Shown piece after piece: positions 10,705 through 18,715 of a stretch of DNA of 64,000 nucleotides. The position numbers and the translations under genes are program-made. The DNA is from an uncultured Coriobacteriaceae bacterium. Lineage in GTDB: Bacteria > Actinomycetota > Coriobacteriia > Coriobacteriales > Atopobiaceae. The stretch's first letter is position 1, and each line of letters starts with the position of its first letter. The notes beneath the pieces are model-generated. The model was not told the origin of the DNA. It saw nothing but the letters and a program-made list of their open reading frames with translations, and ran no database searches. The DNA lies in contig CACYWP010000015.1 in the NCBI GenBank assembly GCA_902778135.1, positions 1-64,000 on the forward strand, written 5' to 3'.

Positions 10705-11075
10705 CTTGTGTCGCTAGACTGTGCATACGCATAGCCGAAGTCGATCGGAGGAGCGGTCACCGACAGGTAGACGAACTCCCCATCGCCGTCGTTGCGCAGT
10801 CCATGCGTGTCACCATCCTCGAATCTCACGACGTCACCTGCGGAGAACGGGAGCTCCCGATTGTCGGCAAGGAGGAGTCTGCTGGCACCGCTGAGCGCAT
10901 ACCAGATCTGCTCGGACGTCTCGTGATGGTGTCGGGGCTGGATCGCGCCACATTCCACATGCACCTCGGTGATGGTTACCCGACGGCTCGTCGAACTCTT
11001 CGGGCTGAGCAGCTGACGCGAGGTCACGCCAGGGTTCGAGAGCGACACGATGTCGTCTTTTGCGATGAACTCCAT
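10692..11075 (-). CDS. Small cupin-domain protein
   Basis: This 127-residue single-domain cupin has the metal-binding motif PRHHHETSEQIWYALSG (His-x-His and Glu) near residues 48-64 and the second-motif histidine in GDTHGLRN near residue 98. It probably binds a metal ion and acts as a small isomerase, epimerase or sensor. The ATG at 11075 is preceded only by a weak AGG site; the protein then begins MEFIAKDD, which fits the fold. The gene is monocistronic and divergent from the nuclease gene. A palindrome at 11156-11167 in the shared upstream region could control both. The substrate is unknown. Confidence 0.82.
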   Translation of the reverse strand: MEFIAKDDIVSLSNPGVTSRQLLSPKSSTSRRVTITEVHVECGAIQPRHHHETSEQIWYALSGASRLLLADNRELPFSAGDVVRFEDGDTHGLRNDGDGEFVYLSVTAPPIDFGYAYAQSSDTRKTH

Positions 11076-11478
11076 GGGCCTGCCTTTCCGATTGCGGGTC
11101 TGTCGACACGTTCCTGCCGCCAACCAGGGACGAATGAACTGACGGGCCAAAACTAGAACAATTGTTCTTGACATGGCCCGAAAGCGCGCTATTATAGTAC
11201 TCGTGTCCAAGGCTGCCAGCAGGACATGTCCGTTTAGGTACGCCATGGCGAGATGCCATTGCCACCCCCAGGGCGATTTCTTGGAGAGTTCGCTGTGACC
11301 GGCACTATAGGCCGGGCGCGTTCTCGTAATGACCTGCGTATATTCCGCACTTCATTCCTTCGAAACGTTGGGAGGCGTACCCATGCCCTGGCCATAGACC
11401 CTTCATGGGCTTTTCGATGCCCACCTTCCAAGCTGTTGGCTTCACACAAATCAAGAACGCACGCCGAGGGGAGCATTC
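11076..11478. other. Divergent 403-nt regulatory region
   Basis: This gap between the cupin gene and the PD-(D/E)XK gene contains a palindrome and promoter at 11156-11195. It leaves a leader of about 275 nt before the nuclease start, with a small hairpin CCGGC/GCCGG near 11300-11316. I see no coding sequence in it. Confidence 0.55.
11156..11195 (+). promoter_or_regulatory. Promoter with adjoining 12-bp palindrome
   Basis: The perfect palindrome GAACAATTGTTC (11156-11167) directly abuts TTGACA (-35, 11168-11173). After a 16-nt spacer comes TATTAT (-10, 11190-11195). The placement is typical of an operator touching the -35 element. It should drive the gene at 11479 through a long leader. Confidence 0.65.
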
Positions 11479-12504
11479 ATGGGAACCATGTTGCATCAAA
11501 CAAGCCTGTCGATGGGTATCAGCGCCAGTGAGCTGCGTAAGCACCGGGACCGTTATGACCGCGCATGCAAGCGGTTGTTGTCCGAGAAGGAGGTGCTGGG
11601 GTGGATTCTGCACGAGTGCCTCGACGAGTTCAAGGAAGTATCGCCTTCCGAGATAGCCACCGCGTACATCGATGGCGACCCCGAGGTGGGAGCGACCCCC
11701 GTACATGCAGATGATGCCGCACTCGTCACTGGGCTCGGCACGGAGGACTCGCCTCTCGACGAGGGAACCATCTGGTATGACATCAGGTTCCGTGCGCTAG
11801 TGCCTGGCACAGGACAATCCGTGGGCATGATTGTCAACGTGGAGGCTCAGGGCGACTTCTATCCGGGAAACCCCCTGCTCAAGAGGGCGACCTACTACTG
11901 CGGACGCATGATCTCGTCGCAGTACGGGAGGGTGTTCACTCACGCACACTACGAAAAGCTCCAGAAGGTATGCTCCATCTGGATCTGTCCCAATCCGCCG
12001 ATGAACTACCGCAACACCATCACACGCATCTCGATGACCAAGCAGGTTCTCGTTGGGAACGCGATTCTCGACCCGGCGGAGTATGATTTGATCGAGATAG
12101 TCCTCGCGTGTCCCGACGGCGACCGTCAGGAGAAGGGCGACGGGCTGCTACGCCTGCTGGGGACCCTCATCGCCTCCGAAAGGGGCGCTGATGAACGCAA
12201 GGCCATCATCAGCGACGAGTTTGGCATCGCCATGTCCGAACGACTCTCCGACGAGGTGGTTGAGATGAGCAACGTGAGCAAGGGACTTGAAGAGATGTGG
12301 TACCACCAGGGAGTAGAGCGCGGCTTCGAGGACGGAGAGAGGACGGGCCTCGCGGCCGGAAGGACGCAGGAGCGTGAGCGTCTTCAGGAGCTTGCAGGCC
12401 GGCTGGTGGAGCACGGTCGCTCCGAAGAGCTGTCGCGTGCCCTGCTCGATGAGCGGCTGCTCGAGGAGCTCTTGGTGGAATTCGGGCTCGACGGCCAAGG
12501 GTAA
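11479..12504 (+). CDS. PD-(D/E)XK nuclease-family transposase-like protein (Rpn type)
   Basis: The 341-residue protein resembles the recombination-promoting nuclease/PDDEXK transposase family. It has the catalytic order YDIRFRA then MIVNVEAQGD (D...ExQ) around residues 98 and 118, then a conserved region with YCGRMISSQYG and the typical CPNPPMNYRN. The C-terminal third is charged and helical (GVERGFEDGERTGLAAGRTQERERLQEL), as in this family. GAGGGGAG precedes the ATG at 11479. It stands alone without terminal inverted repeats or a partner transposase. It may be a domesticated nuclease. Members promote RecA-independent recombination in E. coli, but activity here is inferred. Confidence 0.82.
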   Translation: MGTMLHQTSLSMGISASELRKHRDRYDRACKRLLSEKEVLGWILHECLDEFKEVSPSEIATAYIDGDPEVGATPVHADDAALVTGLGTEDSPLDEGTIWYDIRFRALVPGTGQSVGMIVNVEAQGDFYPGNPLLKRATYYCGRMISSQYGRVFTHAHYEKLQKVCSIWICPNPPMNYRNTITRISMTKQVLVGNAILDPAEYDLIEIVLACPDGDRQEKGDGLLRLLGTLIASERGADERKAIISDEFGIAMSERLSDEVVEMSNVSKGLEEMWYHQGVERGFEDGERTGLAAGRTQERERLQELAGRLVEHGRSEELSRALLDERLLEELLVEFGLDGQG

Positions 12505-12571
12505 CCATATGTCGCCAGCACGCCCATCACCTTGAGGGCAAGCTGCGAACAGGCAGTGAAGAAGCACCGAT

Positions 12572-12607
12572 GTCCCTGTGACTGGGACCCATCCCCGTCA
12601 CAGGGAC
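12572..12607. repeat. Long hairpin between two genes
   Basis: GTCCCTGTGAC (12572-12582) and GTCACAGGGAC (12597-12607) are perfect complements around a 14-nt loop that can form an extra GGGA/TCCC pairing. There is no T-tract on either strand. It lies 67 nt after the nuclease gene, in a 291-nt gap otherwise free of genes. It may be a Rho-independent-like terminator or a mobile palindromic unit. Confidence 0.6.
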
Positions 12608-12795
12608 GCAAGCGGAGATGGATGGCACTCGAGCACTGTCTGCAACCCCCTGACAGCGCTCACCCCACTCGACATACGACCAGTGCAAGGTTACGTTCGT
12701 CGACTCGCCATTTCCTTGGGGCTTGTGAGTGAATGGCTCGGCTTGATAATTGTGGCATGGCTGAGAAGGGTCAATGCCTGCTAGGAGTGGTGGGA

Positions 12796-13704
12796 ATGAA
12801 CAAGAGACTAGTGTTGCTCATCGCCAGTCTGGTTGCCCTAGCCTTTGGCGCCGCGGTTCTGCTGGCCAACAACCAGGGACGTGCCGACAACCTTGCCGAC
12901 GAGCTGGTGGAAGCGACGGATGTCCTACCAGAAAACGAGGGCAGGCTCGTCATCGTCTCGGGAACGCCACAGCTGGCGGATGGGGGTGTCCTCATCGACG
13001 AGGAGGCAAACCTGCAGGTCGAAAACGCCGTGTTTTACAGCAGGGTTCCCTACCAGAAGGTCTACGTGAAGGAGAAGGCGGAGGTGGTAGTCGACAAGGG
13101 CGATGACAAGGTCTCGGAGGCCGATGACAAGAAGGAAACCAGGTATTACGTCGTGGAGGACTGGATCATCGCAAACCACGAGCGTGACGCGGTTGTCACC
13201 GGCACCGCGCGCCATGAGAATCCCGCGCCACTGAACATGGACTCGTACCACGCCTCAAGCGACCTGCTTCTCTCCGGCTTTCGAATCAGCCCCGCCGATG
13301 TCTCTTACTACATCACGCTGGCAAACGGCAGGTTCACGCCGGAGGAGTTGGGAGAGGCCTGCGAGCACTACATCATTCGGAGCGAAATCGACCTCCAACC
13401 CGTGATGGGCGAATACGGGTATGGGATGCTGTCGAGCGGTGACGAAGTCGGGGATGTGCATGTGCACTTCGACTATCAGACGCTGGAGAGTGCGGAGGCC
13501 GTGACCATCATCGGCAGGCAGCGAGGAGACGAGCTGGTGTTGGAGGACGAGGACCTGGTGAGAGAATCGGAGCAGGTCCAGCAGGGTGTGATCTCCAAAG
13601 ACGAGTTCCTGGCTTCCATCGCCTCTCGTGATGCGTCCTCGAAGAAATACGGGATTGGCAGCTTGGCACTGGGAGTGATTCTCCTCCTGCTGTCGATACT
13701 GTGA
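12796..13704 (+). CDS. TMEM43-like membrane protein
   Basis: This 302-residue protein has one hydrophobic segment at residues 4-24 and another at the extreme C-terminus (YGIGSLALGVILLLLSIL). The large domain between them begins with NEGRLVIVSGTPQLADGG and contains LQVENAVFYSRVPYQKVYV. That arrangement and motif resemble the TMEM43 (LUMA) family, known in eukaryotes and scattered bacteria. The family's function in bacteria is not established. GGAG at 8 nt supports the ATG at 12796 over upstream alternatives. It converges on the small membrane protein gene at 13783-14295. The family call rests on a few motifs. Confidence 0.6.
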   Translation: MNKRLVLLIASLVALAFGAAVLLANNQGRADNLADELVEATDVLPENEGRLVIVSGTPQLADGGVLIDEEANLQVENAVFYSRVPYQKVYVKEKAEVVVDKGDDKVSEADDKKETRYYVVEDWIIANHERDAVVTGTARHENPAPLNMDSYHASSDLLLSGFRISPADVSYYITLANGRFTPEELGEACEHYIIRSEIDLQPVMGEYGYGMLSSGDEVGDVHVHFDYQTLESAEAVTIIGRQRGDELVLEDEDLVRESEQVQQGVISKDEFLASIASRDASSKKYGIGSLALGVILLLLSIL

Positions 13705-13782
13705 GGTGGCTATGAACCGAGCTTCCGGCTCTTTGCCGGTAGGCACACACCCAGCCGACAAGAGGCTGCGCCTCACGCTGCG

Positions 13783-14295
13783 TCAACCAAACACTACCAG
13801 CAGCACTCCCAGCACCAGCGCTCCCACACCTGCAAGTGCCCCACGGCCGAGATCGAAACGATGCCATTTCCCACTCTCATCCCAGTACAGGCGTAGGCGG
13901 CGCACCTCGTCACCGGGACTGTCCGACGTCTCCGACCACTCCTGGGGCTCGTCGTCCACGTAGAGTCGATAGGTGTTGACATAGTAGGTTTCATGGGTCT
14001 TTTCCGTGCGATCGTAGCGCTCGTGCTCCACGCTGTTCGACAGGGTCGCATCTACCCTTACCTTGCGCTCGGCCTTTTCATATCTGACCACGTCAACGGC
14101 GAGCCACAGCGTGAGCGTCAGCCCGACCAGGGCAAGCAGTGCCCCGCCAGCCTTCGCCTTGTGCTCCCAGAGCCACCACAATGGGTAGAACGCATAGGCG
14201 ACGAACACGGGAAGGCCCGCCTCCTCGGACGCCTCGGATATCATCCTGCGAAACTCCTCCCAACCCGACCCGTCTGGCCTCGAGTGACTTCCCAT
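13783..14295 (-). CDS. Small membrane protein, possibly DUF3592-like
   Basis: The 170-residue protein has a hydrophobic segment near residues 28-43, a strong one at 50-68 (AGGALLALVGLTLTLWLAV) and a C-terminal one at about 150-170. Between the latter two is a soluble, probably extracytoplasmic loop rich in charged residues (TYRLYVDDEPQEWSETSDSPG). A helix, a beta-rich ~80-residue domain and a final helix recall DUF3592 proteins, but the match is weak. GGGGAGG precedes the ATG at 14295. The gene is convergent with the TMEM43-like gene; both could be envelope proteins. I assign no function. Confidence 0.7.
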   Translation of the reverse strand: MGSHSRPDGSGWEEFRRMISEASEEAGLPVFVAYAFYPLWWLWEHKAKAGGALLALVGLTLTLWLAVDVVRYEKAERKVRVDATLSNSVEHERYDRTEKTHETYYVNTYRLYVDDEPQEWSETSDSPGDEVRRLRLYWDESGKWHRFDLGRGALAGVGALVLGVLLVVFG

Positions 14296-14519
14296 GGCCC
14301 TTCCTCCCCGCAGCGCCTGCCTGCATCATCACCTTAAACCCCCTTTCGACGGGAACGGGAAGCAAGATGGCAAAAGGCGTCGCGCATCGTCCCATCGCAC
14401 CGACATGACAGCATCATCGACGGGGAGATTCGAGCTTGGCGCTTCATCAGGACAGAATTCCTCCAACAGATCCTCCCGCCCGAAAGCAGCGAGGCCCCGT
14501 CCGAAGACAGGGGCTTCCA

Positions 14520-14552
14520 CCTTGGATCCCATGGAGCGGGTGACGGGAATCG
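14520..14552. pseudogene. Duplicated 3' end of tRNA-Gly
   Basis: Positions 14531-14552 repeat exactly the 22 nt at 14700-14721, which are the 3' end of the tRNA-Gly gene with its CCA and discriminator. The match extends upstream through CCTTGGAT with three differing bases between. The copies are direct repeats 169 nt apart. Such tRNA 3'-end duplications are the usual footprint of integration at a tRNA gene, although only 147 nt lie between the copies now. Confidence 0.7.
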
Positions 14553-14555
14553 CCG

Positions 14556-14627
14556 CGTTGCCCGCGGCAACGCTCCCAGGCCTCGTCGCAGCGCTCCTCG
14601 GCCCGCGACAGGCCACCGGCCTGTCGC
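14556..14627. other. Tandem strong hairpins beside tRNA-Gly
   Basis: CGTTGCC/GGCAACG (14556-14562, 14566-14572) and a 10-bp perfect stem (14605-14614 with 14618-14627) lie between the two tRNA-Gly 3' ends. Just after them, near 14631-14655, GGTTCGATTCC looks like a tRNA T-loop, but its stem is imperfect and no cloverleaf can be closed around it. It may be remnant tRNA or mobile-element sequence. Confidence 0.45.
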
Positions 14628-14667
14628 GCCCTCGCGGGTTCGATTCCGCGCGAGCCCCGGCAACACG

Positions 14668-14692
14668 AAGGGCCCCCTTGGCGGGGGCCCTT
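14668..14692 (-). terminator. Terminator of tRNA-Gly
   Basis: A perfect 10-bp stem (AAGGGCCCCC 14668-14677 with 14683-14692) closes a 5-nt loop about 9 nt past the tRNA 3' end. A weak T-containing tail follows on the minus strand. Confidence 0.75.
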
Positions 14693-14700
14693 GGATTTTA

Positions 14701-14774
14701 TGGAGCGGGTGACGGGAATCGAACCCGCGTGGTCAGCTTGGAAGGCTGAAGTTCTGCCATTGAACTACACCCGC
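14701..14774 (-). tRNA. tRNA-Gly (anticodon TCC)
   Basis: On the minus strand the sequence folds into a full cloverleaf. It has acceptor GCGGGTG/CACCCGC, D-arm TAGTTCAATGGCAGAA, anticodon loop CTTCCAA (anticodon TCC), T-arm CGGGTTCGATTCCCG, discriminator T and encoded CCA. A promoter lies at 14791-14818 and a terminator follows directly. Part of its 3' end is duplicated at 14531-14552. Confidence 0.97.
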
Positions 14775-14790
14775 GTGCTGAAAAACAGCG

Positions 14791-14818
14791 TAGTTACTTT
14801 AGCATATCTTGCGGTCAA
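14791..14818 (-). promoter_or_regulatory. Promoter of tRNA-Gly
   Basis: On the minus strand TTGACC (14818-14813) and TAACTA (14796-14791) are separated by 16 nt. The -10 element ends 17 nt before the tRNA 5' end. Confidence 0.6.
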
Positions 14819-15185
14819 TGTCGGTCCAATATCCTGCACTCGTCAAAGTGTGCACTAAGCCCCAGGCTACGGATCCGCAACGGTCGCATGCGCTCGCGCT
14901 CTGGCTTTGCCCCCAAGTGCGTCTATGGGTGATGATGGCCATATCGGTGCTCGTCCAAGGTGTGGGGCAGCGCTCTCCACGCCCGACAGATGGTGGGCCG
15001 GGCGACGTAAACGGGAGTGCACCCCTGTGCAACCGTGCCAACTTTTTTAACCAAACACATCATATGAACAGGCATATTACCCGGTTCTTTCACTAATCCG
15101 GCAATCCCTTGTCCTTCCCTTACGCGTGCCCACGGCCCCCAAAATACAATGGCCACAACTGTTGGAGACTCTGGGAGGAGCCCTC
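14819..15185. other. Noncoding 367-nt stretch upstream of the channel gene
   Basis: This gap contains no supported gene. It has an AT-rich patch at 15043-15085 that may hold the promoter for the gene at 15186, but I cannot pick a convincing -35/-10 pair. The ribosome site GGGAGGAG at 15172-15180 ends the stretch. Confidence 0.45.
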
Positions 15186-17051
15186 ATGCGCAAGGTTACC
15201 GGCAGGCAGAGGTTTCGCTATTGGTTCGACAATCTCATGTCCAAGGGGACTCCGTCACTACTGCTGCTCCTTGGCATCATCACCGCAGTCGTCTCCGTGA
15301 CAGGAGGACTGCTGAGCGTGGCGCTTGGCGGAGCTGATGGAAAGGGCTCCGAGTCGCCGGGCTCCTCCATCTGGTTCACGCTCATGCATGCGCTCAATAC
15401 GGGCGTACTTGCCAAGGAGGAAGGCACCATCGCATACCTGGTTGTGATGACAATCGTCACGCTAGTGGGCATCTTCATCACGAGCTTCCTCATTGGCACC
15501 ATCTCCAATGCCATCAAGGACAAGTTCGCGAGCCTGCAGGAGGGCCATTCGCTGGTCATCGAGAAGGACCATGTGGTAATCATCGGCTTCGACGAGGAGG
15601 TCACCAACATCGTCGAGGAGTTGGCGCACGCCAACGAGAACCAGAAGGGTGCCGCCGTGGTCATCCTGGCAGAGCATGACAAGACCGATATGGAGGAAGT
15701 CATACGCGAACGCGTTGATGACTTGAGGGGCATGCGCGTCATCTGCCGCAGCGGCCGCCCCGACAGTGTCAAGAGCCTTGGCATCTGTTCTCTCGATACG
15801 GCCAAGTCGATCATCGTCAACCTGAGCGATGACTTCATGACGGTGAAGACCGTCCTTGCCTGCAAGACCGTGCTGGAAGAGTCGGGCAATGCCGACGCCT
15901 ACATCACGGCGGTGATTCGAGATCGCGACGTGCTCCACCCCGCAAGCATTGCCGGTGGTGACAGGGCGGAAATCCTCAACTTCCAGAAGACCATCGCGCG
16001 CCTCATGGTGCAGAGCGGTCGCCACCCCGGCATGTCCGACATACTTGCAGAGCTGCTGAGCTTCAAGGGTAACGAGATCTACGTCGAGCGCGTTGCCGAA
16101 GCCATAGGACAGCGTTTGGGGACCGTCAACCTGCAGCTGCCCCATTCGACCGCCATCGGCATGGTGCGCGATGGCGAGGTTCTCCTCAACCCGAGTGACG
16201 AGGCAGTCGTACAGGCAGGCGATGAGCTCATCCTCATTGCCCGCGATGACGGGAAGACCACGCTGCAGCCAGCCGCCGTGCCCGACGCCAGCAGGTTCCA
16301 ATACGAACCCGACGAGCGCGAAGAGCCGCATACGCTGCTGGTGCTTGGGTTCAGCGACATGCTCAAGCAGATTCTTCTGGAGGAGGAGAGCCACGCCACA
16401 CCAGGCTCGCAGGTGGTCATTGCTGCCGAGCCCGGCAAGATCGACCGTGATGCCCTGCCAAGCGACGACGAGCTGCATACCATAAGCCTCGACGTGCGGG
16501 AGTGCATGATCCACAAGCGCAGGGTGCTCGAGGCGCTCGTTACCGAGCGGCCCACGGGCATCCTGCTCCTGGCGGATCCCGAGCTTGATGACGAAGAGGC
16601 GGACGCCCGGACCCTCATGCTACAGCTGCAGCTCAACGATATCGCTGACGAGATTGGCACGGACGTGCCCCTCATCGTGGAGATGAACAGCACTCGCAAC
16701 CAGCAGCTTGCACAAATCATGCGCGCCACGGACTTCGTGGTGAGCGGACGCATCACCGCCAAGCTCATGGTGCAGGTGGCCGAGGAGCGCCACAAGAAGG
16801 CGATCCTCAACGACCTACTCTCGGACGGCGGCTCCTCGATCTACATGAAGCCCATCACGCGCTACGTGCTCGTGAACGAACCGGTGGATTTCTACACGCT
16901 CGGTGCGTCGGCCGCACGGTACGGAGAGGTCGCCATCGGCTACAAGCGCTTCGGCGATGATGGCAGCTTCGAGATCGTGGTCAACCCCCAGAGCAGGGAA
17001 GCCACCACGTTTGGGAGTGGTGACGACCTCATCGTCATCTCACGCGGATAG
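15186..17051 (+). CDS. CASTOR/POLLUX-related ion-channel-like protein with RCK domains
   Basis: This 621-residue membrane protein has hydrophobic segments near residues 24-48 and 80-108. Between them is a short, pore-like region containing SSIWFTLMHALNTGV. A long soluble part follows with two nucleotide-binding RCK-like domains, one starting VIEKDHVVIIGFDEEVTNIVEEL and the second near LLVLGFSDMLKQIL, plus C-terminal TrkA-C-like segments. This order matches the bacterial relatives of plant CASTOR/POLLUX, thought to be RCK-gated cation channels. GGGAGGAG precedes the ATG at 15186. It converges on the SDF symporter gene. Ion selectivity is unknown. Confidence 0.85.
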   Translation: MRKVTGRQRFRYWFDNLMSKGTPSLLLLLGIITAVVSVTGGLLSVALGGADGKGSESPGSSIWFTLMHALNTGVLAKEEGTIAYLVVMTIVTLVGIFITSFLIGTISNAIKDKFASLQEGHSLVIEKDHVVIIGFDEEVTNIVEELAHANENQKGAAVVILAEHDKTDMEEVIRERVDDLRGMRVICRSGRPDSVKSLGICSLDTAKSIIVNLSDDFMTVKTVLACKTVLEESGNADAYITAVIRDRDVLHPASIAGGDRAEILNFQKTIARLMVQSGRHPGMSDILAELLSFKGNEIYVERVAEAIGQRLGTVNLQLPHSTAIGMVRDGEVLLNPSDEAVVQAGDELILIARDDGKTTLQPAAVPDASRFQYEPDEREEPHTLLVLGFSDMLKQILLEEESHATPGSQVVIAAEPGKIDRDALPSDDELHTISLDVRECMIHKRRVLEALVTERPTGILLLADPELDDEEADARTLMLQLQLNDIADEIGTDVPLIVEMNSTRNQQLAQIMRATDFVVSGRITAKLMVQVAEERHKKAILNDLLSDGGSSIYMKPITRYVLVNEPVDFYTLGASAARYGEVAIGYKRFGDDGSFEIVVNPQSREATTFGSGDDLIVISRG

Positions 17052-17097
17052 CGGCTCACCCACAACCGGATCCGTCCCACGCTCCGCCAAGCCGAAC

Positions 17098-18714
17098 CTA
17101 TCGCTTCCCCTTCATGGGCTCGCGCAGCACGTTCCGATCCAGAAGGCCAAATCGGTTGGCCTGCTGGACCATCTCCAGTTGCAGCATGGTCTGGTTCGCC
17201 GCACCCGCAAAGATGCCAAAGATGATGTCGTAGATCATCGCGACTGGCAGGGCGGTGTCGGGGATGCCCAGCGTGGAGAACAGCGCCACGTAGGCCAGAA
17301 GGTTCGCGCCGGGAACAGGCGGGGTCGCCACGAACACGACGACGGCCATCACGATTGCCGAGGCATACCACACCATGCTGCCCTGCACCTCGTACTCCCA
17401 TGCCATGAAGAGCGTGAACACGATGGTGCCCACCGCACTCACCGGCATGTACAAGACCAATCCCTGGGGCAGACCCACCTTCACGAACCCGGCATCGATG
17501 CCCAGCAACCTCGTGCATGACGTCTGCGCCTCGGCGAACGACGCGTCAAGCGAGCCCGTCCTCAAGGCCGTCAGGAACGGGTCCCACAGCTTGCGCGCCA
17601 ACTCGCCCGGCCTGATGCGCGTCTTCTGCACAAGCGCCACCTCGATGACGCCGATGCTCGCCAGCGAGATGACGAACGCAATGGCCAGCGGCTTCCAAAG
17701 GCTGGACAAGACGCCACCCTTGGTCTGCCACATCTCCAGGCACACAAAGAGTCCTATCGCATAGGGCACGAGCCAGCTGACCCATTCGGCAACCATCAAA
17801 CCGACCATGTTCGCCTGGCGAACCAGTTGTGTCAGGGCATCCACACGGCCGTCCAGACGTATCAGCAAGACGCCCAGCGCGAATGCCAGAAACAGCAGCT
17901 GCGAGGTATCGGACTTGACGAAGGGCTCGAAGATGTTCTGCGGGACGACCGAAAGCAGCTCCTCGACCATGCCTGCCGCCAGATTCTCGCTCATGACAAT
18001 GTCAACGTTGTTCAGTGAGAACAGTGGCAGGGCACACATCAGTGCGAACGCCACGACAAGGAAGCTGAGGACGAAGTAGCGCACGATGACCAGCAGGCTG
18101 CTTAAACCTCGCTCCTCGATCCTTCGCGTGTTGAGCAGCGTCGTCGCGACCGTGAGGAAGATGATGGGCCCCGATATGGCGTTGAGCAAGCGGTTCCACA
18201 TCTCGTACAGTGGCGTGAGCAGGACATGGACCATGGCCTGACGCATCTCGAGGGGTATGACATGGCTTCCCAGGAAGCCAAACAGTGCGCTTATCCCTAC
18301 GGCAAGGGCTATCCGCAACACCGGATTCAAGGATCGTGTCGGCAGGGAGAGGCGAACGATGTTGTGTCCGCCCTCGTAGCTGTACTGCGAGGAGAGTCCG
18401 ATCGCCGTGCGCAGCGAGCTCTCCCATTCGCCCAGCTCCGTGTCCACGAGTCCAAGCGGGTTGAACGGTTCGCCCATGACATCGAGCCGCACGCGCGGCT
18501 GTCCGAAGAACTTCTCGCACGTCGCGGTGACCGATGGCTCCTCGCCTAGGTGGTCGCGCATGCGCAGGAGGACCTCCTCCAGGAACAGCCGCACGCGCAG
18601 GCGGGTCTGCCGTTCCTCGCCCATCTCAAGTTGCACCCGCTCGAGCCAGGACGAGAAGAGGTCGATGTCCTCCCCCCGAAGGGTGAAGGTCCTTGTCTGC
18701 TGCCGGGCCCCCAT
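17098..18714 (-). CDS. SDF-family dicarboxylate/amino-acid:cation symporter with N-terminal ATPase-like domain
   Basis: The 538-residue protein has two parts. From about residue 130 onward it is a typical Glt/DAACS symporter with eight or so membrane segments, including FVKVGLPQGLVLYMPVSAVGT and an ATPPVPGANLLAY stretch that corresponds to the substrate-binding hairpin. Residues 1-125 are soluble and resemble the GHKL/HATPase_c_2 fold of RsbW-type kinases: VRLFLEEVLLRMRDH aligns with the N box (its Asn is missing), VRLDVMGEPFNPL with the G1 box and YEGGHNIVRLSLP with the end of the domain. Its ATG is 1 nt beyond the stop of the CDF gene, so the two are co-transcribed. The domain may sense nucleotides or bind a partner; that is inference. 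Confidence 0.85.
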   Translation of the reverse strand: MGARQQTRTFTLRGEDIDLFSSWLERVQLEMGEERQTRLRVRLFLEEVLLRMRDHLGEEPSVTATCEKFFGQPRVRLDVMGEPFNPLGLVDTELGEWESSLRTAIGLSSQYSYEGGHNIVRLSLPTRSLNPVLRIALAVGISALFGFLGSHVIPLEMRQAMVHVLLTPLYEMWNRLLNAISGPIIFLTVATTLLNTRRIEERGLSSLLVIVRYFVLSFLVVAFALMCALPLFSLNNVDIVMSENLAAGMVEELLSVVPQNIFEPFVKSDTSQLLFLAFALGVLLIRLDGRVDALTQLVRQANMVGLMVAEWVSWLVPYAIGLFVCLEMWQTKGGVLSSLWKPLAIAFVISLASIGVIEVALVQKTRIRPGELARKLWDPFLTALRTGSLDASFAEAQTSCTRLLGIDAGFVKVGLPQGLVLYMPVSAVGTIVFTLFMAWEYEVQGSMVWYASAIVMAVVVFVATPPVPGANLLAYVALFSTLGIPDTALPVAMIYDIIFGIFAGAANQTMLQLEMVQQANRFGLLDRNVLREPMKGKR

Positions 18715-18715
18715 C

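Noticed and set aside
11479..12504. Complete insertion sequence
   Set aside because: The nuclease-family gene is present but I find no terminal inverted repeats or target-site duplication around it.
14520..14660. A second complete tRNA gene (for example selC) next to tRNA-Gly
   Set aside because: A T-loop-like piece exists but no acceptor stem, D-arm or anticodon arm can be assembled around it.
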